Translations under genes and position numbers: made by a program
Notes under the pieces: generated by a model
Databases searched by the model: none
Seen by the model: only the letters and a program-made list of their open reading frames with translations
Told to the model about the DNA's origin: nothing
Shown here: positions 16,286 through 24,905 of the stretch, piece by piece
Numbering within the stretch: position 1 is the stretch's first letter
Layout of the letters: the number at the start of each line of letters is the position of its first letter
NCBI RefSeq assembly: GCF_003628435.1
Contig: NZ_RBZN01000008.1
Coordinates: forward strand, 1-64,000
DNA length: 64,000 bases
Direction: 5' to 3'
Source: Ureibacillus endophyticus
Lineage (GTDB): Bacteria > Bacillota > Bacilli > Bacillales_A > Planococcaceae

Positions 16286-17179
16286 TTATTTAATATTCGG
16301 TAATGGTTGAGAATTATATACTCGAGAGTTTTCTGGAACAGATTGCGTTAACCAAATATTACCACCGATTACTGAGTTTTTGCCTATTGTTGTATCTCCA
16401 CCAAGAATCGTTGCGCCTGCGTAAATAACAACATTGTCTTCAATATTTGGATGGCGTTTAATACCTTTAATCGGATTTCCATGTTCATCTAATGGGAAAC
16501 TTTTTGCACCTAATGTTACACCTTGATAGATTTTCACATTTTTACCGATTGTACAAGTCTCGCCAATTACAACACCTGTACCGTGGTCAATAAAGAAATA
16601 TTCGCCAATAGAAGCACCGGGATGAATATCGATCCCTGTTAATCGATGCGCATATTCATTCATGATTCTAGGAATAATAGGTACATTTAAATTATATAAC
16701 TCGTGTGCAATTCTATGTATGCTTATTGCTTGAATTGACGGATAGCTATAAAGAATTTCTTCTGTAGAAGTTGTTGCTGGATCTCCATTATAAGCTGCTT
16801 GAATATCTGTTTGTAACATTCTACGTATTTCAGGGAATTTTTTAATCAAACTAATAACTATCTCTTCAGCTTTTCGTTTACTATCTGCTTCATTTAGCGA
16901 ACTTTCATTAGCAAGGACTTTTTCGATTAACTCACTTAAATCAATTGAAGATTTTCTCAAATTATTACCAATGCTAATATTTATTTTTGTTTCGTCACTT
17001 GAATATTTATCACATAAACATGGGAAAAGAGCAGAACGGAAATTTTGCAAAATTTTATAAATTGTTTCTTGCCCTTCAAACCCAATCGATTTTTCAATTG
17101 AGAAATAATTATTATGAACATCAATTAGTTCACTTGCAATATTTGGAACTTCACTATTTAGCCATTCTTTTAACTTCAC
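16286..17179 (-). CDS. Serine O-acetyltransferase (long, EpsC/CysE type)
   Basis: 297 residues. An N-terminal helical domain of ~170 residues is followed by a left-handed beta-helix of hexapeptide repeats (GIDIHPGASIGEYFFIDHG, GVVIGETCTIGKNVKIYQG). It makes O-acetylserine from serine and acetyl-CoA, the first step of cysteine synthesis. The extended N-terminus is typical of the EpsC-type subgroup rather than short Bacillus CysE. The GTG start at 17179 has a GGGGGAA site. No cysK or T-box is adjacent, so it is expressed on its own. Confidence 0.88.
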   Translation of the reverse strand: MKLKEWLNSEVPNIASELIDVHNNYFSIEKSIGFEGQETIYKILQNFRSALFPCLCDKYSSDETKINISIGNNLRKSSIDLSELIEKVLANESSLNEADSKRKAEEIVISLIKKFPEIRRMLQTDIQAAYNGDPATTSTEEILYSYPSIQAISIHRIAHELYNLNVPIIPRIMNEYAHRLTGIDIHPGASIGEYFFIDHGTGVVIGETCTIGKNVKIYQGVTLGAKSFPLDEHGNPIKGIKRHPNIEDNVVIYAGATILGGDTTIGKNSVIGGNIWLTQSVPENSRVYNSQPLPNIK

Positions 17180-17341
17180 TATTGCTTCCCCCTTTATAAA
17201 TTCTTATTTTACCAAATAACTTTCCCTTTTCAATTATTTTAAAACTTAGTTTAAAAGATTTTGAATAATTTAGCTAATTTTCTGATTTCAATAAGAAAAA
17301 TTACTAGACATAAATATGTAAGTTGTATTCTTTTTCAAATT

Positions 17342-17376
17342 AAAAACGCAACCTTAAAAATTCTGAAAAGGTTGCG
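17342..17376 (-). terminator. Terminator of the YfhE-like gene
   Basis: CGCAACCTT / AAGGTTGCG stem followed by TTTTTA on the minus strand. Confidence 0.85.
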
Positions 17377-17385
17377 CAAAGTAAT

Positions 17386-17508
17386 TTATCGTTTTTTTCC
17401 TCTTGCTCTATCTGCTCGTTTAAAATCTTTTTGGTATAATACTTCTTGTGTTTTTGTTAACTGGTTATCTTGCACTGTTAACTGTTGATGTGGCTGTTTG
17501 TTTTTCAA
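17386..17508 (-). CDS. YfhE-family small protein
   Basis: 40 residues. The C-terminal part KTQEVLYQKDFKRADRARG matches the conserved core of the YfhE family, small basic proteins of Bacillales of unknown function. It starts with TTG at 17508, eight bases after GGAG. The downstream terminator supports a real gene. Confidence 0.7.
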   Translation of the reverse strand: MKNKQPHQQLTVQDNQLTKTQEVLYQKDFKRADRARGKKR

Positions 17509-17851
17509 CTTCAACACTCCTCTTAATATAGAATCAAGTTTAGTGTTCCCTTTTCACCTTCCGCTATGCAGATCAAAAAGTTTGGGAAATAAATTGTCGA
17601 CTACAAAAAAGTTTTCGCCAGCATATTTCATTTCCCACCAAAATACGTCAAAACATACCCCAATTAGCTAAACAAAAATTCCTGTCTTTTTCTATTTCCC
17701 ATTGAAAAATACCATTAAATGCACCCGTGATAACAATTTTAATATTTTTGTAATATTTGAAATAAAACGACAACATTTTTATTTTCGATGATTTATAATA
17801 CAAACATCAACTACCGATTGATAAACCATATTGAGAAGAGAAGGAGTATAT
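17509..17851. other. Intergenic region upstream of Spo0E-like gene
   Basis: 343 bp, AT-rich. A TTGTCGAC at 17594-17601 is one base from the core Spo0A box TGTCGAA, but it lies about 250 bp from the gene start, so its meaning is doubtful. Nothing else is recognised. Confidence 0.4.
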
Positions 17852-18013
17852 ATGATTAATTTCATTATTAAAAAAACACTTATACTACAAATCGAACTCA
17901 AAAGAAAAAGTATGTACAAAAAGGCAAACTTGTTAGGTTTCACTCACCCAGATGTGGTGAATTTTAGTCAGGAATTGGATACGTTACTAAATAAATATAG
18001 CAAGATCGTTTAG
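17852..18013 (+). CDS. Spo0E-family aspartyl-phosphate phosphatase
   Basis: 53 residues with the Spo0E signature: IELKRKSMYKKANLLGF, then FSQELDTLLNKY, a two-helix hairpin with the SQELD motif. The family removes phosphate from Spo0A~P and so delays sporulation. The ATG at 17852 follows AAGGAG; seven upstream codons in frame lack support. A strong terminator follows. Confidence 0.9.
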   Translation: MINFIIKKTLILQIELKRKSMYKKANLLGFTHPDVVNFSQELDTLLNKYSKIV

Positions 18014-18020
18014 TTTTAAT

Positions 18021-18056
18021 ATGGCGTCTTGATAATTTTTAGACGCCTCCTTTTTA
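18021..18056 (+). terminator. Rho-independent terminator
   Basis: GGCGTCT / AGACGCC stem followed by TCCTTTTT. Confidence 0.9.
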
Positions 18057-18134
18057 TTAAGTGGCAGAAAACCAATAATACTGCTACAATCATAAGTTGA
18101 AGTATCGTGTAATTTAAAGGAGAACTACAACTTA

Positions 18135-19874
18135 ATGAATATTGTCTTAACAACGCTTAATGCGAAATATATCCATACAAACTTAGCCCTTCGTTGTTTA
18201 AAAGCTGCTGCTCAACCAGAGTTTGACCCAACTATTGTGGAATATACAATTAAAGATCCTGCTTTCAATATTGTTTCAGATTTATATCAATACAAACCAG
18301 ATGTAATTGGCTTTAGCTGCTACATTTGGAATATTGAAGAAACGATTCGTGTCATTCGAATGCTTCGTGCCGTTTCACCAAACATCAAAATTGTACTTGG
18401 AGGGCCTGAAGTTTCATACGATGTTCATGAATGGTTGCGACGTGTTGAAGAAATTGACTTCATCGTTATGGGCGAAGGAGAATTCTCATTCAAAAAATTA
18501 TTAGAGCATTTACAAGGTGATATTCCGCTAGAGGAAGTTCCTGGGATTTGCTACTTACAAGATGGAAAAGTTAAAATCCATGCCCAACCCGCAAAAATTG
18601 ACCTACGTGAGCTACCGAGTCCATTCCGTTTTAAAGAAGACCTCCCTCACCTAGGGAAACGAATTCAATATATCGAAACAAGTCGCGGGTGTCCGTTCAG
18701 TTGTCAATTTTGCCTTTCTTCAATTGAAGTAGGCGTTCGTTACTTTAATCGCGAAAAAATTAAAGATGATATCCGTTATTTAATGGCTAATGGTGCAAAA
18801 ACAATCAAATTCGTGGACCGTACTTTTAACATTAGCCGGAGCTATGCGATGGAAATGTTCCAATTCTTAATCGATGAGCACGTACCAGGTGTTGTATTCC
18901 AATTTGAAATTACAGCAGACATCATGCGCCCAGAAGTTATTCAATTTTTAAATGACAATGCACCAAAAGGACTTTTCCGATTTGAAATTGGAGTTCAATC
19001 GACGAATGATTTAACAAACGAACTTGTTAAACGTCGACAAAACTTCGAAAAATTAAAACGTACGGTAACAATGGTGAAAGAAGGCGGCAAAATCGATCAA
19101 CATTTAGATTTAATTGCTGGCCTTCCTGAAGAGGACTATAACAGTTTCCGTCAAACGTTTAATGATGTATTTGCGATGCGACCAGAAGAATTACAACTTG
19201 GATTCTTAAAATTGTTGCGTGGCACTGGACTTCGAATTGAAGCTGAAAAATACGGTTATACGTATGTAGATGTTGCGCCATATGAAATTTTTGCAAACAA
19301 TGTTTTAACCTTTGATGAAATTATTCGAATTAAACATGCTGAGGATGTTCTTGAAAAGTATTGGAATGACCATCGTATGGACAATACGGTTGAATATTTA
19401 GTGACAGAAGGCTTTGAAACGCCATTTGATTTCTTCCAAAATTTTGGTACGTATTGGGAAGAAAAAGGTTGGTCTCGTATCGGGCATCAATTAGAGGATT
19501 TATTTAGAAGGCTTGAGGAGTTTTTAGCAACGCAGTCACATATTAATCTGCCTGTTGTACGAAGTTTGATGCAGCTGGATTATTTAGCAAGACAGCAATT
19601 CCAACCGCGTAAATTGTGGTGGGATGAACGCGTTTCGTCAAGTGAGCAAAAGGAGATATTCACTATGTTAAAAGAGAATCCTCTTTTAGCTGGTGAAGAG
19701 TATGCAGAGTTGAATGTGACGGAGAAAGATTTTTATAAGCATTCATTACTTGTTCCATTTGCGATTGATTATGCTAAGTTTGCAAATGGTGAGATTGTGG
19801 AAAGTAAAGGGATTTTATTAACATATTTCCGTAATGGCAAAACTCCAATATTTGCTACGTTGCAGTTAGGTTAA
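18135..19874 (+). CDS. B12-binding-domain radical SAM protein with DUF4080
   Basis: 579 residues. The N-terminal cobalamin-binding-like domain (about 1-140) includes the GGPEVSYD segment. The radical SAM core carries C-P-F-S-C-Q-F-C (CxxxCxxC, about residues 186-193), which ligates the 4Fe-4S cluster. The C-terminal ~150 residues match DUF4080. Class B radical SAM enzymes often act as methylases or rearrangement catalysts; the substrate of this widely conserved Bacillus form is unknown. It has a single-gene layout, and directly downstream lies the five-copy repeat array. Confidence 0.88.
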   Translation: MNIVLTTLNAKYIHTNLALRCLKAAAQPEFDPTIVEYTIKDPAFNIVSDLYQYKPDVIGFSCYIWNIEETIRVIRMLRAVSPNIKIVLGGPEVSYDVHEWLRRVEEIDFIVMGEGEFSFKKLLEHLQGDIPLEEVPGICYLQDGKVKIHAQPAKIDLRELPSPFRFKEDLPHLGKRIQYIETSRGCPFSCQFCLSSIEVGVRYFNREKIKDDIRYLMANGAKTIKFVDRTFNISRSYAMEMFQFLIDEHVPGVVFQFEITADIMRPEVIQFLNDNAPKGLFRFEIGVQSTNDLTNELVKRRQNFEKLKRTVTMVKEGGKIDQHLDLIAGLPEEDYNSFRQTFNDVFAMRPEELQLGFLKLLRGTGLRIEAEKYGYTYVDVAPYEIFANNVLTFDEIIRIKHAEDVLEKYWNDHRMDNTVEYLVTEGFETPFDFFQNFGTYWEEKGWSRIGHQLEDLFRRLEEFLATQSHINLPVVRSLMQLDYLARQQFQPRKLWWDERVSSSEQKEIFTMLKENPLLAGEEYAELNVTEKDFYKHSLLVPFAIDYAKFANGEIVESKGILLTYFRNGKTPIFATLQLG

Positions 19875-19904
19875 GCTAAACGATTTATTCTAATATATAT
19901 TCAA

Positions 19905-21040
19905 AAATAGTATTTACTGTTTTGTGAGAGGACTTCGCACACAAGCCGCAGAGCCAACTTGTTGTTGTCTCTACGACTTGTCACTGTGCTTTTGTAGAGT
20001 CCTCTCACTTTAATATTTTGCATACTAAAAGTTCTGGATTTTTTGCGCGGCTTACAGTGGTAGGCCGCGTTTTCTAATTTATTAGCCACCCAAAATTTTA
20101 CTTAAATATTAAAAGTGAATCCCTCGGCAAAATTTTTATTAAAATAAATTCAAAAATGGTTCGTACTGTTTTGTGAGAGGACTTCGCACACAAGCCGCAG
20201 AGCCAACTTGTTGTTGTCTCTACGACTTGTCACTGTGCTTTTGTAGAGTCCTCTCACTTTAATATTTTGCATACTAAAAGTTCTGGATTTTTTGCGCGGC
20301 TTACAGTGGTAGGCCGCGTTTTCTAATTTTATTTGCCTCATAAATTTTTGCTTAATTATTTAAAGTGAATCCCTCCGCAAAATTTTTATTAAAATAAAAT
20401 TCAAAAATGGTTCGTACTGTTTTGTGAGAGGACTTCGCACACAAGCCGCAGAGCCAAATTGTTGTTGTCTCTACTACTTGTCTTTGTGCTTTTGTAGAGT
20501 CCTCTCACTTTAATATTTTGGCTACTAATTCTTCTGGATTTTTGCGCGGCTTACAGTGGTAGGCCGCGTTTTCTAATTTTATTTGCCTCATAAATTTTTG
20601 CTTAATTATTTAAAGTGAATCCCTCCGCAAAATTTTTATTAAAATAAATTCAAAAATTGTTTGCACTGTTTAGTGAGAGGACTTCGCACAACAAGCCTCA
20701 GAGCCAACTTGTTGTTGTCTCTACGACTTGTCACTGTGCTTTTGTAGAGTCCTCTCACTTTAATATTTTGGCTACTAATTCTTCTGGATTTTTTGCGCGG
20801 CTTTCAGTGGTAGGCCGCGTTTTCTAATTTTTTTGCCTCTCAAAATTTTTATTAAAATATATTTTCAAAAATTGTTTGTACTGATTAGTGAGAAGACTCC
20901 GCACACAAGCCGCAGAGCCAACTTGTTGTTGTCTCTACGACTTGTCACTGTGCTTTTGTAGAGTCCTCTCACTTTAATATACTGGCTACTACATTTTCTG
21001 GATTTTTTGCGCGGCTTTCAGTGGTAGGCCGCGTTTTCTT
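19905..21040. repeat. Five tandem copies of a ~250-bp structured element
   Basis: Cores start at 19924, 20173, 20424, 20673 and 20888 (periods 249, 251, 249, 215). Each begins with GTGAGAGGACT and pairs 64 bases later with AGTCCTCTCAC. Between them GCACA-CAAG ... CTTG-TCAC-TGTGC, AGAG/CTCT and CAAC/GTTG extend the pairing into one long irregular hairpin. About 40 bases on, CGCGGC-(12 nt)-GCCGCG plus TTTT forms a terminator-like hairpin on the plus strand. Copy 4 lacks ~34 bp of the AT-rich linker, explaining the short last period. Differences between copies fall mostly in loops and bulges. No protein is convincing on either strand. Confidence 0.85.
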
Positions 21041-21066
21041 ATATTAAGTACAACTACTTAATACAA

Positions 21067-21097
21067 AAAAATACAATTCACCTATTTGGGGAATTGT
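21067..21097 (-). terminator. Terminator of the YnfA-like gene
   Basis: TACAATTC / GAATTGTA stem followed by TTTTTTT on the minus strand. Confidence 0.8.
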
Positions 21098-21144
21098 ACT
21101 TATTTCGAAAATCATTTTATTCACATTAATTAAAATCACTATTA

Positions 21145-21471
21145 CTAAGAACGTGGGATTAGCATGACTGCTACCCCTACTAAGCAAATGGCTGCACGGA
21201 TCCAGTCGAATAGGTCTGGGGTTTTTTTATCGATTCCCCATCCCCATAATATTGACAACACGATAAAGACACCGCCATAAGCTGCGTAGACTCGACCGAA
21301 AGATGGGAATGTTTGGAACGTAGCAACTACACCGTAAATTGCGAGTGCTAGTCCACCAAATACTCCCCAATAAAATGGTTTGCCTTCTCGTAACCATAGC
21401 CAAATTAAATAACCGCCACCAATTTCAGCGACGCCAGCTAAAATAAATAAAATTGCTGCATACATCAACAA
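21145..21471 (-). CDS. UPF0060 (YnfA-family) membrane protein
   Basis: 108 residues, four hydrophobic helices, with family motifs [20 protein letters not shown] and [12 protein letters not shown]. YnfA-family proteins resemble small multidrug resistance transporters; some enterobacterial members export toxic cations, but the role here is an inference. The TTG at 21471 gives the best spacing to AGAGGAA; a GTG at 21477 is too close and an ATG at 21465 is also possible. Confidence 0.85.
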   Translation of the reverse strand: MLMYAAILFILAGVAEIGGGYLIWLWLREGKPFYWGVFGGLALAIYGVVATFQTFPSFGRVYAAYGGVFIVLSILWGWGIDKKTPDLFDWIRAAICLVGVAVMLIPRS

Positions 21472-21516
21472 ATACACTTCCTCTTAGCACTTTTCATTTA
21501 GCGTACATGAAATGCA

Positions 21517-22251
21517 TTAAGTGGAGAAGTGTTTATTATTTTTTACTGGTACTAATGGCCATATTTTGACTTCTGCCCTTTTGGAAAAATGCAATATTGG
21601 CTTATACATTAGTGGATCAATTTTATATTTTGATAGTAAACTGTTCTCATGAAATTCTGCATTTGCCTCATAAATCACCCATGATGGATGGACTATATTG
21701 CATTGAAATATTTTCCCTTTAATCAATGTGTAAAAACAATATCTTTCAAGCAACCATTCCTCCAACGATCCTTTTTTTGGATTAAATGGTTTTTTCTTAT
21801 GAACATAATGACATGATAACTGCTCACCTTCAAACCTTATCCCGTCAACGCCCTTCCACATTTTTAGATTTTCCTGCATATAAGGTAAACGAAAAAAAGG
21901 TCTCGCCAGTTTTGGAGCAAGAAAATTCCCGGCACCCAGATAAAAGAAATAAATACCCGGTTTGTCTTTTCCTTTTATATAGGTACGTAGATTATACCCT
22001 GGAAATTCACTTGTCCCAGGAATTGGTGGCAACCCTTTTCCACGTAAATCTCGAATATAATAAGGTACAATAGACACCCACCCTACCTCATCATAGGTAT
22101 CTAACGCAAGTTCACAAGGAATCAACGGTTCGAGAACTTCTTTTCTTACAGGGTAATGGATGAATAAAGAGTTTTCCCAAGTTTGTTTCATAATCCATGG
22201 TATTTTCGGCAACTGCAACTTACGACTATTGTATACGTTACGCTCTATCAC
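21517..22251 (-). CDS. YqjF-like DUF2071 protein
   Basis: 244 residues beginning with a segment PWIMKQTWENSLFIHYPV and containing the pattern LAPKLARPFFRLPY, as in YqjF/DUF2071 proteins (acetoacetate-decarboxylase-like fold). The function is unknown. The GTG start at 22251 is seven bases after GAGGG. It ends 40 bp before the YnfA-like gene start, so the two may be one operon. Confidence 0.82.
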   Translation of the reverse strand: MIERNVYNSRKLQLPKIPWIMKQTWENSLFIHYPVRKEVLEPLIPCELALDTYDEVGWVSIVPYYIRDLRGKGLPPIPGTSEFPGYNLRTYIKGKDKPGIYFFYLGAGNFLAPKLARPFFRLPYMQENLKMWKGVDGIRFEGEQLSCHYVHKKKPFNPKKGSLEEWLLERYCFYTLIKGKIFQCNIVHPSWVIYEANAEFHENSLLSKYKIDPLMYKPILHFSKRAEVKIWPLVPVKNNKHFST

Positions 22252-22335
22252 CCTACGTCCCTCACTTTAGCATTAATACTACACATTTTTGCCAAAAACT
22301 ACGGAACAATACAAGTGATTTCGAATTCATAATAT

Positions 22336-22362
22336 ATCAAAAAACCACGAAAAACTCGTGGT
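22336..22362 (-). terminator. Terminator of the metallo-hydrolase gene
   Basis: ACCACGA / TCGTGGT stem followed by TTTTTT on the minus strand. Confidence 0.85.
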
Positions 22363-22378
22363 CTATTGTTTGAGCTAT

Positions 22379-23156
22379 TCAAAATGTTTCTTCTTCACCA
22401 TAACCTAAAACTACCACTTTCGTTTTCGTTTGATTAGATAGGTAATCTTTTAATTCTATATCTTTTTCAATCATATTTCCAACAACTGGGAAAGCTTGGA
22501 GCAATCCATTTAATACGTCTTTTGAAATGGCTGATTGTTCACTCGGGAATGTGTGACTTGGAATAACGTAGTCAACATCGAGTAAATTTTCCACTGCATA
22601 TGCTGCTTCTCTTGGACCCATTGTAAATTGTCCTGATGAAGAAAGTATTGCAATGGATGGTTGATATAGATCTTGAATCAATTTCATATCGGACATAATC
22701 ATTGTGTCGCCTGAATGATAAACTGTTCGATCTCCTGTAAATTCGAGTACATATCCAGCAGATTCTCCTGCATAAATCGGCATCCCTTCCAATTCACCAT
22801 AACTTGAAGAATGTCTAGCTTGTACCATTGTTGCTCTCATATCATCAAAATCAAAACTTCCTCCAAAGTTTAATGGATAAACATTATTAAATCCTTTTTT
22901 ACCTAAAATTAACGCCAATTCATATTGGGCTAAAACTAAGCAATCTGGGTTTGCCTTTCGTAATTTATCTAAAACCACTACTATGATCAAAGTGACCATG
23001 TGTCAATAATACCCCTTTGATGGTGGATAAAAATTCTTCTGTCTGATACTCACTTGGACAACCTGGATTCATGTCAAAGAAAGGATCGATTAAATAATGA
23101 TTCCCCTTTTTACTTGTTAACACATACATTGCATGACCTAATCGTAATATTTTCAT
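22379..23156 (-). pseudogene. UPF0173-like metal-dependent hydrolase, frameshifted
   Basis: Two overlapping frames together make one metallo-beta-lactamase-fold protein. Part 1 (to about 22965) has MKILRLGHAMYVL, IDPFF and the metal motif THGHFDHS. Part 2 resumes with VLDKLRKANPD, YAGESAGYVLEF, YHSGDTMIMSDM and IPSHTFP. The shift sits at GGTTTTAGATAAA right after the HxHxDH motif: removing one T of the TTTT run restores a single ~255-residue frame. Relatives such as YtkL have no shift here. It is either a recent pseudogene or a base-call error; a terminator follows normally. Confidence 0.8.
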
Positions 23157-23470
23157 TTTAATCCCCCGAATCCCTTAGATTATTTTGAGTGATAGATTTT
23201 TTTCACTAAATTCTCTTTTGCTTTTCGGTACCTCTATCCTAGTGAAAATCATATAAGGATATCTGCCCAGATAAATTTATGTTGCTTATTTGAAAAAAAT
23301 AACAATTAATTAAATCTCACTTCTTTTTGGTTAAATTGGAAAAAAAGAGCAAGTATAGCTCATTCGATTGCAGAATCTTAATCAAACTGTACAAAATAAA
23401 AAGGACCACAATTTTGAAGACAATAAGAGGTATAATAAACGTACATTGTTACTAGGAACGAGGAAAGTTT
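23157..23470. other. Intergenic region before the SAM methyltransferase
   Basis: 314 bp. A TATAAT at 23431-23436 is a plausible -10, 35 bp before the start, but no good -35 accompanies it. Nothing else is recognised. Confidence 0.4.
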
Positions 23471-24070
23471 GTGAAAGAATATTATTACGATAAATTATTG
23501 AAGATTAATACACGTCAAAAAAAAGTGGAAGTTAATCATTCTGTGTATTACCACCCATATGAACCTACACCCTACAGTGCGTTAGAAGAATTATTTAAAC
23601 ACTATCCAATAAAAAGCAGTGATACATTAGTAGATTTTGGGTGTGGGAAAGGACGTTTAAATTTTTTTACGAACTATTTATTCCATGCATCGTGTATCGG
23701 AATTGAAATGAATCAGAAATTTTTAGATGATGCATTCGATAATTTAAAAAATTATCAATATCATGCTGGGCAAATTCAGTTTGTTAATTGCTATGCTGAA
23801 AAATATAAAATCGAAGCTGAACATAATAAGTTTTATTTTTTCAACCCATTTACAGTTCAAGTGTTTATGAAAGTGGTGAATAATATTTTACGATCAGTAG
23901 AAGCTGCTCCACGTGAAATTGACATCATTTTATATTACGCTTCCGATGACTATCGATATTTTTTAGAGACCAGCACGAACTTCGAACTAGTACAAGAAGT
24001 GCCCTTGCCGGTTTTATATGATAAAAACCCTTTTGAACGATTTTTAATATATCGTTTGAACCAATTTTAG
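23471..24070 (+). CDS. Class I SAM-dependent methyltransferase
   Basis: 199 residues. Motif I is VDFGCGKGR (about 58-66), the acidic motif II is GIEMNQ, and FFNPF stands at the motif IV position. The target could be a protein, RNA or small molecule; FFNPF is not diagnostic. GTG start at 23471 after GAGGAAAG. It is followed by two tandem hairpins that may end its transcript. Confidence 0.8.
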   Translation: MKEYYYDKLLKINTRQKKVEVNHSVYYHPYEPTPYSALEELFKHYPIKSSDTLVDFGCGKGRLNFFTNYLFHASCIGIEMNQKFLDDAFDNLKNYQYHAGQIQFVNCYAEKYKIEAEHNKFYFFNPFTVQVFMKVVNNILRSVEAAPREIDIILYYASDDYRYFLETSTNFELVQEVPLPVLYDKNPFERFLIYRLNQF

Positions 24071-24071
24071 A

Positions 24072-24335
24072 CAAAAGAAAAACCGTTTCCTTTAGTTAAG
24101 TGTTACCAGCACCTAACGGAAACGGTTGTTCATTCGAATCACTTGTATTCTAAATATTATTATAAAGTAATATATTTGATTTAGCAAGCTATTTTTGAAC
24201 CATTCAGGCAAAAGAAAAACCGCTTCCTCATGTTAAGTGTTACCAGCACCTAACGGAAACGGTTGTTCATTCGAATCTCTTGTATTCTATATATTATTAT
24301 AGAGTAATATATTTATATTTGCAAGTTCTTTTTCA
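24072..24335 (+). repeat. Tandem duplication (137-bp period) of a hairpin-containing segment
   Basis: Two copies, starting at CAAAAGAAAAACCG (24072 and 24209). Each holds AACCG-TTCC ... GGAAACGGTT with an inner TTA-GTG / CAC-TAA pairing around TTACCAG, then the shared CATTCGAATC and TGTATTCTA blocks. The hairpin of copy 1 ends right after the methyltransferase stop and could act as a terminator. Differences (GTTTCC vs GCTTCC, TTTAG vs TCATG) partly fall in the stem. Confidence 0.75.
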
Positions 24336-24435
24336 AAAAAATTTTATTGTGCTATAATTCATAATTAGGCATCCTTCTTGGTTGTCTATTTTTTATTTCT
24401 GTTAAGGATATACTAACCTTAAGGAGGCTGGAAAT

Positions 24436-24888
24436 ATGGAATTAAACAATGTATATATTGAACTTTGTGATAAAGAAACAGAGGAAACATTATCAAAACC
24501 AGATGCTTCATTTTTAAGTAAACCAATCACTTATTTAAAGGAACACCAAAATGAATTTCTTTATATCGAATCACCATCCTTTGAGACATTTAAAACAGAT
24601 TCACTATCCCTTGAAGTCGATGATGTTTTTAAAACGTATATGGTGTTACTTGGCTTAAAAGTCCAAAAAAAGCATGCATCTACTATTAAATCATTCTTAA
24701 ATGAAAACTTGCATGGAGGAGAAATTAAAAATTTCAGCGCAATGTTTTCTGGAGATGAAGGATTATGGGATTTAAACATTCCAATAGATATGATGGAAGG
24801 TTTCCAAGAGACGACAATTGAAGAAACACTGTCTATCACATCTAATTTTATGACTAAATTATTATCTGCCCTTGAGCAAAACAACTAG
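24436..24888 (+). CDS. Hypothetical protein preceding a methyltransferase
   Basis: 150 residues, mildly acidic and soluble. Consensus AAGGAGG precedes the ATG. I do not recognise a family. The stop is followed within 18 bp by the start of the Trm11-like methyltransferase, whose ribosome binding site begins just after this stop, so the two are almost certainly co-expressed. A helper or unrelated role cannot be told apart. Confidence 0.6.
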   Translation: MELNNVYIELCDKETEETLSKPDASFLSKPITYLKEHQNEFLYIESPSFETFKTDSLSLEVDDVFKTYMVLLGLKVQKKHASTIKSFLNENLHGGEIKNFSAMFSGDEGLWDLNIPIDMMEGFQETTIEETLSITSNFMTKLLSALEQNN

Positions 24889-24905
24889 AATTGAGGAGAA
24901 ACGAC

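Noticed and set aside
19901-20341. Two near-identical ~62-residue antisense ORFs (19901-20089 and 20150-20341)
   Set aside because: They are the tandem structured repeat read on the minus strand. They have no ribosome binding site, and copies 3-5 do not keep the frame.
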